Assembly (NCBI GenBank): GCA_029783825.1
Contig: JAREIK010000379.1
Location: 349,340 to 413,339 of the forward strand
DNA from: Sapria himalayana
Taxonomy: Eukaryota > Streptophyta > Magnoliopsida > Malpighiales > Rafflesiaceae
Length of the DNA stretch: 64,000 nucleotides
Direction: 5' to 3'
Shown: positions 10,141 through 20,219 of the stretch, piece after piece
Numbering within the stretch: the stretch's first letter is position 1
Layout of the letters: every line of letters begins with the position of its first letter
The notes under the pieces: model-generated
What the model was told of the DNA's origin: nothing
The model's input: the letters and a program-made list of their open reading frames with translations, nothing else
The model's database searches: none
Translations under genes and position numbers: made by a program

Positions 10141-12127
10141 TCATGATAGAAAATGAGAAGATATAGGGAATTGGAGGTCGCAACGTAGAATTCAAAGTTG
10201 GGCCAATCTTTCTATATTTTACAAAAATAACCTTAGAAGCTATGACTAGGAAGAGGCCATATAAAAACATATTCTTCTTCGTGAAATGAAAGGCAAGAGG
10301 CATTGGAGGAAAATTAGGAAACTAGTAGCTAATGACTCCACTTATTTTTCTTTTTTTCTTTTCTTCTTTTAGTGTAGATCTAAATTAGATTAGCATTGTT
10401 CTTCTTTTAGTGTAGATCTATATTAGATTAGCATTGTTCTTCTTTGTTTTGTTGTGAATCTAGAATTAAGCTTGTCAGAAGCATGAATCTAAACAAGTAT
10501 TAATTAATTTTCTCTAATCCCTAGTTGTATTTTTTTTGAAACTAGAATAAATCACATGAAGTCAATTGATTCGGTTGGTTACAATCACCGTGTGTCCATA
10601 GGCAATTGCAATCTAGTAATATCAAAGCGACATTTTTGCTAAATCAATTTAGCTATTGAGCATGTTATTTTATGTGGGAATTAGCGAGCATTCTTTGGAA
10701 GCAAAAGGTTAAATCTAATGGATTGGTATTGAACTTCAATTAATTTGTTCCCAAATTTTAGACTGAATGCCATAATTCATTATATCCTACCCTTATTTCT
10801 ACGAGGTCCTCTAAGTGACATAGAGAGGGTGATTCCTGAGGGTCAGTAAAAAATCTATTAAGAGTATATGTTAGGCTAACATAGGAGAACAAAGGAACTC
10901 TATTAGTTTATGTAGATAAATCCTCAATTTACTCAGAGATGAGAAAATGAAATGATCTCTAGATAAATCACCAGAGATCTCACCTTAATCTTTCAAGTGA
11001 TCGATGTCACCATGTTGGCTTAGATCCAAACAAGAGAAAATAAAAATTTCTAAGATTTAAAGTAAGGAGCACCAACCATTTTTGCAACACCCATGTCTTG
11101 GGAAGCAAGAGTCCTGTAGTTATTAAAAATGGATACGAAGTATTGAGAAAGAAAAAATACTCAATTCTCTTAAGATGGCTCAAACTACTAGTAACCACTT
11201 TAATCTTTGACTTCTAGGAAAGTAAGGTTATCTAAGTGGTAAAATAGGTAGCAACAAAAAGAGATTCAAGGCAACATGATAATTATACTTGATAGATTTT
11301 AACTTTTCTCTAGAAATAAGCCATGCTAAATAAGTCTATAAGAAGTGGTCATACCAATGAACTTGATGTTTATGTTAGTTTCTATAAAAGAATTGATCCA
11401 ATCTAATTTGTCTTTGTGATTTCAATTGAATTTTGTTTAGAGTTTTAGTTCTTTAATTATCATTATCTTTTAAATAGTATCTAAAAAGTTTTTCTTAATG
11501 GTTCAAATAGTGAGAATATTTAGTAGTTTGAGTAGTTGATAATTTAATTCTTATCAACCTCTATGTGAATTATATCTAGACTTACAACTATTTTTACTAC
11601 TTGTATGACATGTACACTTGCAATGTCATAGACTAAATTTAATTACAATCTCCATGAGGTAGTGTCAAAAGAAAGTAATTTAGTCTATACAAAAAAATGC
11701 AATTAAAATACTGAAGCAAAACTATGAGGGGATCATCCTTTGTAGTGAAAGACCAAGGATGATAGCCAAAATGTAATACAATAAGGCAGAAAGACATTTT
11801 CATACTCAACTACCTTTTTTTGATAGATAAACACAATATTTTCCCAATACTAAACATCATCATACACAATTAAGAAAGGCAGCCTTTGAGCCTAAGTATA
11901 TTTCCAAAAACTCAAGTCTATCTACAAAACTTGAGTAGTAATTAGTTCACTCTTGATTAATCTAATTGCCTATATAATCCATCTATGATTATATCTAGAA
12001 TTAGGTCTACTTTACTATTTTTACAACTCATGTACTTGTGAAACTCGAATAGATGAGAAACAATCACCCAACAAGCTTTTGGAATCATATCATAAATGAG
12101 GAGGTTTAGCATTATATGAAAGTCACA
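10141..12127 (+). mobile_element. Probable Athila LTR between elements A and B
   Basis: The 3' limit is supported: the sequence ends GTCACA (12,127) a few bases before a PBS-like site. The stretch 11,990-12,060 (TCTACTTTACTA...ACTTGTGAAACTCG) aligns by eye with 48,540-48,600 and 54,050-54,110. These are versions of the Athila LTR end 'GGGATCGATACC...CTTACTACTTGT-CGACATGTACACTTGC'. A second copy of the same end motif occurs at 11,560-11,630 (ACATGTACACTTGCAATGTC), so the LTR is either internally duplicated or made of two fused LTRs. The 5' boundary is a guess and may lie before the minisatellite. Confidence 0.5.
10363..10438. repeat. 38-bp direct tandem repeat, two copies
   Basis: The unit starts CTTCTTTTAGTGTAGATC and ends TTAGCATTGTT; copies at 10363-10400 and 10401-10438 differ at one base (CTAAAT/CTATAT). 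A partial third start (CTTCTTTG) follows. It lies within the probable Athila LTR. Confidence 0.9.
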
Positions 12128-12136
12128 AAAAGTATT

Positions 12137-12154
12137 TGGCACTACTAGAGAGGA
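12137..12154 (+). promoter_or_regulatory. Athila B primer-binding site (tRNA-Asp type, degenerate)
   Basis: TGGCACTACTAGAGAGG follows the LTR end after a 9-bp spacer. It matches at about two thirds of positions the TGGCGCCGTTGCCGGGG site known for Athila elements (complement of a tRNA-Asp 3' end). A gag region follows in the right orientation. Confidence 0.6.
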
Positions 12155-12539
12155 TTATTAATTTGATTAATTAACTCGAGCTGATGTAAATATCCTTGAA
12201 AATAGAAAATTTTTTAGTTGTTAGGATATAAGTATAGCTTTGTGTTTGTAGTGTATTTATGGTTTGTATTTTTTGTTTTATTTTTTGATTGTTTTGTAGC
12301 CACAATCATTACATGAGCAGAAATTTTGGGATTGAATTAATACCTCTTGACCTATAAGATTTGAGATAGATAGCTTAGAGAAAGATTATGGTAGGACATG
12401 ATAGCAATGAAAACTATTAGGTAGTGATTATAGTTAGCCAACTATGATGAATAGTTACTCTAGAATTCAGATACAATTTGTTGAAGATATTTACTTTGAG
12501 TTGAAGCTTTGTTTGATATCTATGGTTTTAAATCAGTAT
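12155..12539 (+). other. Athila B leader
   Basis: This is AT-rich sequence between the PBS and recognisable gag. It includes a T-rich stretch (12,220-12,300) that aligns by eye with 54,240-54,370 of Athila C. No gene seen. Confidence 0.5.
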
Positions 12540-13759
12540 AGTAGAAAAATTTTGAAGATCCAAATAACCATGTCATAACTTTCTAGGAGTCATGGGACAT
12601 GGTAAAGAAGAATGGAGTTAGCTAACATTCTATTATGTTATGACTATTTTTTAGAGATAAAACCTAGAGCTAATTCTAGTGCTTATATAACGTATGCTTG
12701 TGCAATTGATAAGTTCTTCCCAACTCAAATCAGCACTCAACTACTAAATGATATAATCCAATTTCAATAAGAGGATAAATATACTTTATAAGATGCTTGA
12801 GACTAATTCAAATAGATTTTGAGGATATACTTGCCACATGGATTTGAATTTTAGTTTCAAGCTCAAACTATCTACAATAGCCTGAACTACATGATGTGAT
12901 ACATGATTGATATGGCATCGAGTGGTTCTATTATGAACAAATCACCTGGAGAATTATATTGTCTATTATGAAGAGCTAGCAAAAAATATCTATCAAACTC
13001 TCAATGATCGAGTATTTGAAAGAAAGCAAACTAGATAATTGGAGTTGGATAAATTGATTATAATAGAAGCCAAGATGGATTTATTTTCAACAAATTTGGA
13101 TCCCAAAAGGACAAACAACAAAGTGTGGGATAGATTTCTATTTTACAACTATAAAAAATAGTAAATTTTGACCCCTTATTCAAGTGGAGGATGACAATAT
13201 TTTGTCGAACAATGGGTACATATTATTACCCAGCAATAATGCTCTTATACACTATCATCTAATTATGAGAAATCATGAATGCTTTTCATATAAGAATTAT
13301 GAAAATATATAGTAGAATATGGGTCATTCTAGCATAATTTTGGAAAAAAAACTCAATAAGATATCACATACAAAGAACCTCAAGCTCTAATTACAAACAT
13401 TCAAAAGGAGTAAAAATTCATCATTTGAAGACATTATACTTTCCTTACACACAAATATAAAGAAGAGAAATGGTCTATAGGAGAACTAGATGAAATGAAT
13501 TAAAATAAGGCTAGAATATATAAACATGACATTAAAGATTATTGAAAATCAACTTGGAAAACTAGTATTATCAATGAAGTTGGAGAGCATGAATGAACTA
13601 CCAAGCAATATTGAGGCAAATCTAAATAATTTCCTATCCATCACACTTAGGAGTGACAAAGAATTAGAAGGGCAAAAAGTAAAAGAGAACCAGGGAGAAG
13701 CTAAAATAGAAAAGGGAGTTGTGACTAAAAAAACAAGACTTTTTAAAGTTGTGACATAG
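12540..13759 (+). pseudogene. Athila B gag (degenerate)
   Basis: Recognisable gag blocks are LPHGFEF-FQAQTIYNSLN, MIDMASSGSIMNKSPGELY and LLEELAKNIYQTLNDR (about 12,835-13,010). They match PHHG---WLQVQTFYNGL...DAAAGG-LM-KT--EAYEL-EEMA-N-YQW of the Ty3/gypsy capsid region. The C-terminal part is open: 13,526-13,759 encodes IIENQLGKLVLSM...ELPSNIEANL...SITLRSDKELEG, the QVGQLA...LPSNTE-NP...ITLRSGKE tail. Gag packages element RNA in cytoplasmic particles. Many stops upstream make it non-functional. About 100 bp after the open part the gene is cut by hAT-2 at 13,862, and it continues at 34,711. Confidence 0.8.
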
Positions 13760-15002
13760 CACAATTTCGTGGTACCTGATGTCATGATATTTTCCAAAGT
13801 TTGGCATTCACAAAACTCACTTCCCAACTCACTTATTCAGTCATGACACATGCAGAAATGGTAGACGTGTCAAATGGGCCTGTCATGTTAGCACGATGCA
13901 TTTTTTGGTGGCATAGTCAAGCCACCATGTCGTGATGGGCATTGCCAAACATGGGAGTCATGCTGTATCTGGCAAGAAATTACTGCTAATCTACTTAGCC
14001 TGGCATGGCATGACTGGCATGATTTTAGAAAATCTCATGCCTACCATGTTGGGTCATGCTGGATCATGCCCATTTTGTGGTTAGTACAACCACTAGCATC
14101 GTCCACCAGCTACTGCCACTTCCAGCACACATTGATGACCAATCACCATAAAAACATAAAAAATATATAAAATAAATAAATTAAAGAAAAAAAACTAATT
14201 ATATGTACAATACATATCATATATAATATTAATGAAGCATAAGTAGAACTAAAAAGACAATATATATAAACTTAAACTACATTTATTACACTATAAGTAT
14301 AAGAGTAGTAAAAAAAAAATATAAAATTTATTTCATAGCTAGGTCCAAGAGATAGATATGAAATAAAAATGAAAAATAATAATTAATAATAATAACAAAA
14401 AATACAATCATAAATGGTAATCAAAGTATCAAAATCATAGCATATCATGCCAAAATAATAATTTTAAAATAAACATAATATCAACAAATAACAATCAATC
14501 CAAATGCCAATTTGTGTGTATGCAAATTATCATTATCATGTAAACATCTAATTTCATCACTAGTGCTAGCTTCAATATCATTCTAGTCCCATAAGTCATC
14601 ATCTCCCATTAACTTTTATGCTCTTGGTCCTACTATATCCCAAATACCCAACCTCAAATCTTCTTAGTCATTCATGTATGCAAGTGCCTCAATAATATCC
14701 CGTTGTAGTCTCGATCTCCTATCTGAAATGACCTACAATAAAAAAATATATAATGTGATGCTATGCTAGATGCCGAAGGAATCAATAGATGTCATGTCAT
14801 CTTAGACAGCATGGGATAGGTGGATTCATATGATATTTATCATAGTAATATATCAAGATTTTTGTTATCATTATATGATAAAATTTAGTAGTAATTGGTA
14901 TCTAAGTACTGAGATAATTTGCTCCTATTCGAATGAACACCCCATCATTTTACCCTCACTAACTAAATAGAGAAGTCATTGTCTTCAAATATGGTGCTCA
15001 TG

Positions 15003-15408
15003 TAGAGGTGTCAAATGGGCCGGGCCGGGCCGGCCCGGCACGATAAAAAAACGTGCCCGGGCCCGTGTCGGGCCCGGCCGAACAAACCACGAGCCGTGCC
15101 GTGCCTTGGCACGGCACGCCGGCCCGCGTGCCTGAGTCGTGACTCGTGACCCAACCGGGCCCCGCCCCCGGTAAAAAGACCGCGGGTCGGGTCCAAACAG
15201 ACCCGACCCGCCCCGCCTGCCCTGCCTTGCCGTGCGCCCGTGCCCGAGCGGGCCGGCACGGCACGGCACGGCCTTGCCGTGCCCACGGGCCGTGCCGTGC
15301 CCGAATTTAAAAAACCGTGTCGTGCCGTGCCCGGCACGGCACGGCAGCACGGCTGGGCACGTGAAAAACGGGCCGTGCCGTGCTGGGCCGGCCCGTTTGA
15401 CACCTCTA
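15003..15408. mobile_element. 406-bp GC-rich hAT MITE with perfect 8-bp target duplication
   Basis: Termini are TAGAGGTGTCAAATGGGCC on the left and GGCCCGTTTGACACCTCTA on the right. The perfect direct duplications TGCTCATG lie at 14,995-15,002 and 15,409-15,416. The interior is almost entirely repeated GCCGTGCC / GGCACGGC words in both orientations, extremely GC-rich against an AT-rich surround. The long open frames on both strands here are by-products of this composition, not genes. Ends match hAT-1/2/3, so it is probably a non-autonomous derivative mobilised by that family's transposase. It sits inside the hAT-2 transposase pseudogene. Confidence 0.95.
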
Positions 15409-16369
15409 TGCTCATGTCCATACTTGGAGTCTTACAATAACTACTACCATACCTTGTGTCAAAGTATATAAATAATTTGGTTAATTTTTCAGGAATCAAC
15501 TCTTTAGGTTGGTAGCCTTAATTCATGCACATGGATATGTATGTCAAAATATTTTCTACTTCTTTGACTTTAACCCTAGGATCCATGCAGGCAACCAGGC
15601 AACAAATAATAAAATGATAGACTAAAACTTTAATACTTAGTTTCTATCTCAATGATCTTGACACAACATATATGGTGACCTCTAAACTTGCTAAACATGA
15701 TACTAATATTGTGCATACACCTTGAGTGTAATGTAAATGGTGTGAGTGTACATGAATGAACACATATTCATCATGTCATAAAAAATATTCAGAAATTTCA
15801 TAAAAAAAATATTTATATCCCTGTTAGAGTCGTCAGTAATATGTTTGTCACTCTTAATATTGACATTGTCAGATATCAAATATTCGTATCAAACACATGA
15901 CTCCAATATCATGTAAGTGACGTCTCTCATCCATTTAGAATTTCTTCTTCTTTAGACTCGGACAAATAAAGACTACCAAACTTTTGTTGTTTACTAGGCA
16001 TCATAAGATATTTTAGTGAGGTTCTTATTTTTTTTTTTAATACAAATGAAACAACCTTCATCCCTGCTAGTACTACGAGGTTAATAATATGATACATACA
16101 CCTAATGTGAAAAATCTCACCTAATGGATTGTCTCTAATATTCCTAACAAATATGATAATAGTGACTTCATTATTAGATGCATTATCAAATATGTTACTA
16201 AATATATTATTATGAATATCATATTTCATAAAGATCTTCATCATACACACATATATGGTAGGAACATCATGAGGATGAAGATTCTCAAAAAATATTAAAA
16301 TTTTTTTTTAAGTTTCCATGTAAAATCTACATAATGGGCAGTGAGGCATAAAACACTACAAAAAAAAAT

Positions 16370-16828
16370 TCCATATAGTTGTGGATAATTCCCTAGCTAT
16401 ATGGAAAATTACCGTCGCTAAATGGTAAATAGGGACGGAATACCAACGGATTGTGTCCATTTCTAAAGTGCTTTTAGCTAAATTTTAGCTACGGAATTTT
16501 CCCTAGCTAAAAAGTTAGCAACGAAAAATTCCCTTGATAAAAAAGAAAAATTCCGTTGCTAAAATAGCAAAATAAACAAAATATTCTCTCGCTAAACAAA
16601 AATAACGACAGCTGAATCCATAGCTAAAGTCCCTAGCCTTAGAAAATTAGCGACGGAATATCCATCGCTAATTTTAATATTTCCCTAGTAAAAATAGCTT
16701 GGGAAATTTCATTCTCTAAATTAGCGAGGGATTTTTCCCTCACTAATTTAGCTAGGGAATTTTCCCTAACACTTTTAATTTCAAAATTAAATAAAAATTT
16801 TTTAATTTAGCTAGGGAATTTAAGAAAT
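16370..16828. repeat. CACTA-1 left subterminal repeats
   Basis: Degenerate, interspersed words such as TTAGCGACGGAA, CCCTAGCTAAA, TTCCGTCGCTAA and TTAGCTAGGGAATTTTCCC in both orientations. They match the right-end array and resemble subterminal transposase-binding motifs of CACTA elements. Confidence 0.85.
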
Positions 16829-17340
16829 TTAATAACTTATTCTAATACAATATTTTAAAAACTAAAAAAAATTATATTACATCTTAGTTATCAATGTATC
16901 TACCGACTGTGCATACAGTATAATGTATCAATGCATTGACGTTGCTTTCTCTCCCTTTGCTCCTCCGATCACCAACTTTCTGCTGCGAAAATACTATCCG
17001 AGTCACGGTGCTTGACGTCTGTTGAAAAATCCATTCGCTTATACAAGCTTCAATTGGGAAACAATGCGGTACCACATCTGTAAAAATTTAAACCACTAAA
17101 TAAAATCAAAATAAATTAAAAGAAAAACTATGGTTTGATAAATATACATTACTGCAGCAAAAATGTACATATATATTAGCATTGCACTCGTACATATATT
17201 ACTATAGTATTTGTACATATAAATTGCAGTATTATGCGTACATATATATCGAGTACATATATACTTAGTATATATGTACATAAAATAATGTAGAATTATA
17301 TGTACGTATATACTGACTATATACGTACGTATATACCACA

Positions 17341-17690
17341 TTTGTTGCCGTTGCAGCTGCTCCCGCTGTCGCTACCTCCCCTGTCACTGCTGCCACTACC
17401 ACTGTGGCTGCTACCGGTGCTGCCATCGCTGACGGTGTAGCCACCTTTGTGGCTGCTGCATGTGCTACCTCCGTTGCCGCCGCTGTCGTTGATGCCGCTG
17501 CCGCTGCTGCTGCCGATGCCGACACTGCCACTAATGTTGCCGCTACCTCCGCTGCTGCCACCGCTGCCATCGCTGCCGCAGCTGCTGATGTCACCGTTGC
17601 CACTGGCATCGCTACTGCCGATGCCACCGCTACCACTGACGCTGCTTCTACCGCCGCTGCTGTCGTCGTTGCTGCGGCTATCGCAATCGA
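17341..17690. repeat. Imperfect (GCN/CTG)n trinucleotide block, copy 1
   Basis: About 350 bp of degenerate period-3 sequence dominated by GCTGCTGCC, GCCGCTACC and related triplets. Such composition leaves all frames open on both strands, giving Ala-rich or Leu-rich translations of 91-162 codons. I treat these as composition artefacts. Its counterpart is at 18,441-18,771. Confidence 0.85.
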
Positions 17691-18440
17691 TAATAGGCTT
17701 TTACATACATATAATAGGCTAAAACTCAACCCAAAAAATTCAGAAAAACACAAACATATTCACAGATATATAAAAATAGTTAATATATACTTGAAAAAAC
17801 ACAAATTAAAATTGATTGTCATATAGTTTAAACAAAAATTTAATTAAATAATTTAATATTTTTAAAATATATTTTATAAAAACAAAAACTATAAATGAAA
17901 CTTTTAAATTAAACAAAAAAATTCATTTAATAACTTATTCTAATACAATATTTTAAATAACTAAAACAAAAAAATAACAAAAAATATATTATATCTTATT
18001 AATCAATGTACCCACCGACTATGCATAAAGTATTATCAATCCATGTATTAACGTTGTTTTCTCTCCCTCTGTTCCTCTGTTCACCAACTTTCTGCTGCGA
18101 AAAAATTGTCCGAGTCACGGTTTGTCATGTCTGTTGAAAAATCCCTTTACTTATACGAGATTCGTATGGGAAATAATGCGGTACCATATCTGTAAGGAAT
18201 TTAAACCACTCGATCAAATCAAAATAATTAAAAAAAATAATGTTTTGATAAATATATATTACTGCAATAAATATGGACATATATACTAGTATTTCGTTAG
18301 TACATATATTACTATAGTATATGTACATATAAACGGCAGTAATATGCATGCATATATATTGAGTTCATATATACTCAGTATATATGTACATAAAATACTG
18401 TAGTATTATATGTACGTAAATACTAACTATATACGTATGT

Positions 18441-18771
18441 ATATACCACATTTGTTGTCATTGTTGTTGCTCCCGCTGTTGCTGCCACTGCCGCTACCCC
18501 TGCCACTGCCACTGTTGTTGACAGTGCTGCTGCTACTGTCACTGTTGCCGCTACTGCTGTCGCTGCTGCCGCTACTATTGCCGCTGCTGCCGCTACTACT
18601 GCCGCAGTAGACGATGCTGCTGCCATTGCAGATGGTGGTGCCGTGGCTGCTGCCGTGGCTGCAACCACTACTGCCTCTGCCGCTCTGCCGATGCGGCCGA
18701 TGCTGCAGGTGCTGCAGGTACTGCCACCGTTGCCATTGCTGCCGATGTTTCCACTACCGCCGCTGCCAAAA
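18441..18771. repeat. Imperfect (GCN/CTG)n trinucleotide block, copy 2
   Basis: About 330 bp of the same period-3 sequence (GCCGCTGCTGCCGCTACT words), at the same place within the second duplicated unit. Minus-strand translation shifts from Ala-rich to Gly/Ser-rich, showing frame slippage without selection. Confidence 0.85.
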
Positions 18772-19604
18772 TAAAATCCAACATTATTCATGTTTTTATA
18801 TAAAATTATATGCAAGATAAAATGCACCTTACTTTATATATCACATTTTAGGAAAATTTTGCGATGTATGCTCTTTAGAAACTACACTGGAATTTTAAAA
18901 ATAAAGAATACAATTAAAGATAAGAATAAAACTTAATTTTTTGAGTGGATTCTTATAAACAAGATAGCTAAAAAATTAGGAGATAAAATTATTAATATTC
19001 AACATTTTTCATATTCATTATTTTTTGACCATCAATTTTATCCTTAAGTATTAGGTCTCATCTCACTGGGCAATAAATCTCAAAAATAACATCATTAAAA
19101 CACACATAAAAATTTCAAATTTAACAAAAACTATAATAATTCAAAATAAAAGTTAATACATGATGTTTTATTCTTTGCCTAGAACAATAATTTTCATCAT
19201 AGGTTGTATACAAAAGCACGCAAAGTCAGGATTATTAAATATGCAACAAAACATAAACTTCACCTCACTAAATCTAATAAAAATTTCAAAATAAAATATA
19301 TTTGTGCAAAAAAATACAAAAATAACTAATCTTTATGAAAATATATAAGGACCTACAATATAAGTATGATGATAATGACCATACCTAGCACATGAGGTTC
19401 CTACTTGACACAGGATCTAAGAGAGTTTGATATCTCGAACTCAAGGCCTATTATCTTTGGAGAAAGATATTTACCATCACACCAAGTCACAACTTGTAAT
19501 ATAAGGACAAATGATATTTACTCGTATTGTAACTACAATATAAAAGAAATCCAAGCCTATAAATAAAAAATAAAAGAATTTGAGCAGCTCATACAGGTTA
19601 GGTG
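18772..19604. other. CACTA-1 interior, no gene recognised
   Basis: AT-rich sequence between the trinucleotide block and the PP5 fragment. On the minus strand it would be 3' of the captured exons, so it may include PP5 intron sequence: the open frame runs on through 19,604-19,477 without PP5 similarity. Nothing else recognised. Confidence 0.4.
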
Positions 19605-20219
19605 ATTCCATAGTATGAAAATCAATTGAATCTGCTACAGACTTCCATGCAAATCTGGGCACGGCTATGGCTCTTTCAAACTTGAGCTTCAATACTACCT
19701 TCTTACACTCTTCAAACTTCTAGGCAGCATCTCGATCCGTTGGGTAAATTTTTTTAACCTGATTCATGTTCATCATAGAAGTTATGATGAAAGAGACCCA
19801 TGGTGTTCATGATCATCAAATATGTTGATTGAAACAGCTTCAAACATGGTATTGATTAAAGATGAATGAAGTTTGTGAACAAAGCTTGTTGATATGATTG
19901 GAACCTGCTAAAAGTCCTTCAATGCTTCTTTGTGATTCCCCATGGCAAGATAATGAGCACCTCGTCTGTAATAACCCTATAATTTCGGACAAATGTTAGG
20001 AGGAGGAAGACGAAAAGTATACACAGCAGACTCATGATGCATTATGTGCCTTGGAATAGTAAGGATCACAATTGATAGCCTTGGAAACATCCTCTACAGC
20101 ACTCTCATTTTCTTCCAGTTTGGCATGGGCAATTGCATGATTAGCCCAATACACATCATTTTGATCATGTAAATTGATAGCTTGTGTGTATAGTTCTATA
20201 GCACGAGCAAACCTATTGG
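19605..20219 (-). pseudogene. PP5: Captured fragment of protein phosphatase 5 (TPR region), three exons with introns
   Basis: Exon a (20,219-20,050) encodes RAIELYTQAINLHDQND, VYWANHAIAHAKLEE and SAVEDVSKAINCDPYYSK. Exon b (19,976-19,905) encodes GYYRRGAHYLAMGNHKEALK then DF*Q. Exon c (19,758-about 19,605) encodes VKKIYPTDRDAA, KLKFERAIAV and SVADSIDFHT. The order and sequence match TPR2, TPR3 and the linker to the phosphatase domain of plant PP5 as I remember it. Intron a (20,049-19,977, 73 bp) has AG at its end but GC at its start; intron b (19,904-19,759, 146 bp) is GT...AG; a T-rich tract and CAG precede exon a. Kept introns mean DNA-level capture. Two in-frame stops (CAG to TAG, and TAG after DAA) and the absence of the catalytic domain make it a pseudogene. 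It is on the same strand as the putative CACTA-1 promoter. Confidence 0.85.

Larger units (their letters stand above)
16829..18771. repeat. Imperfect 1.1-kb tandem duplication inside CACTA-1
   Basis: Unit 1 (16,829-17,926) and unit 2 (17,927-about 18,771) share TTAATAACTTATTCTAATAC at their starts. They then share the CACCAACTTTCTGCTGCGAA region, a CATATATATTGAG-type AT/GTAC-rich stretch and a GCN trinucleotide block. The offset is 1,098 bp. The last ~230 bp of unit 1 (after 17,695) has no counterpart in unit 2. On the minus strand, 17,075-16,884 is open (FPIEACISEWIFQQTSSTV) and its counterpart at 18,125-18,349 is partly open, so the duplicated segment may include an element exon. I do not recognise the protein. 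Confidence 0.85.

Noticed and set aside
14985..15499. Several open frames of 66-162 codons on both strands
   Set aside because: Produced by GC-rich MITE repeats read without stops. Only the first ~30 residues of the minus frame ending at 15,499 are hAT transposase.
17265..17826. Ala-rich proteins of 140-162 codons on both strands
   Set aside because: Period-3 GCN sequence is open in all frames; the plus and minus readings are mirror artefacts.
18410..18827. Leu-rich and Gly/Ser/Ala-rich open frames
   Set aside because: Same trinucleotide composition effect in the duplicated block, with frame slippage.
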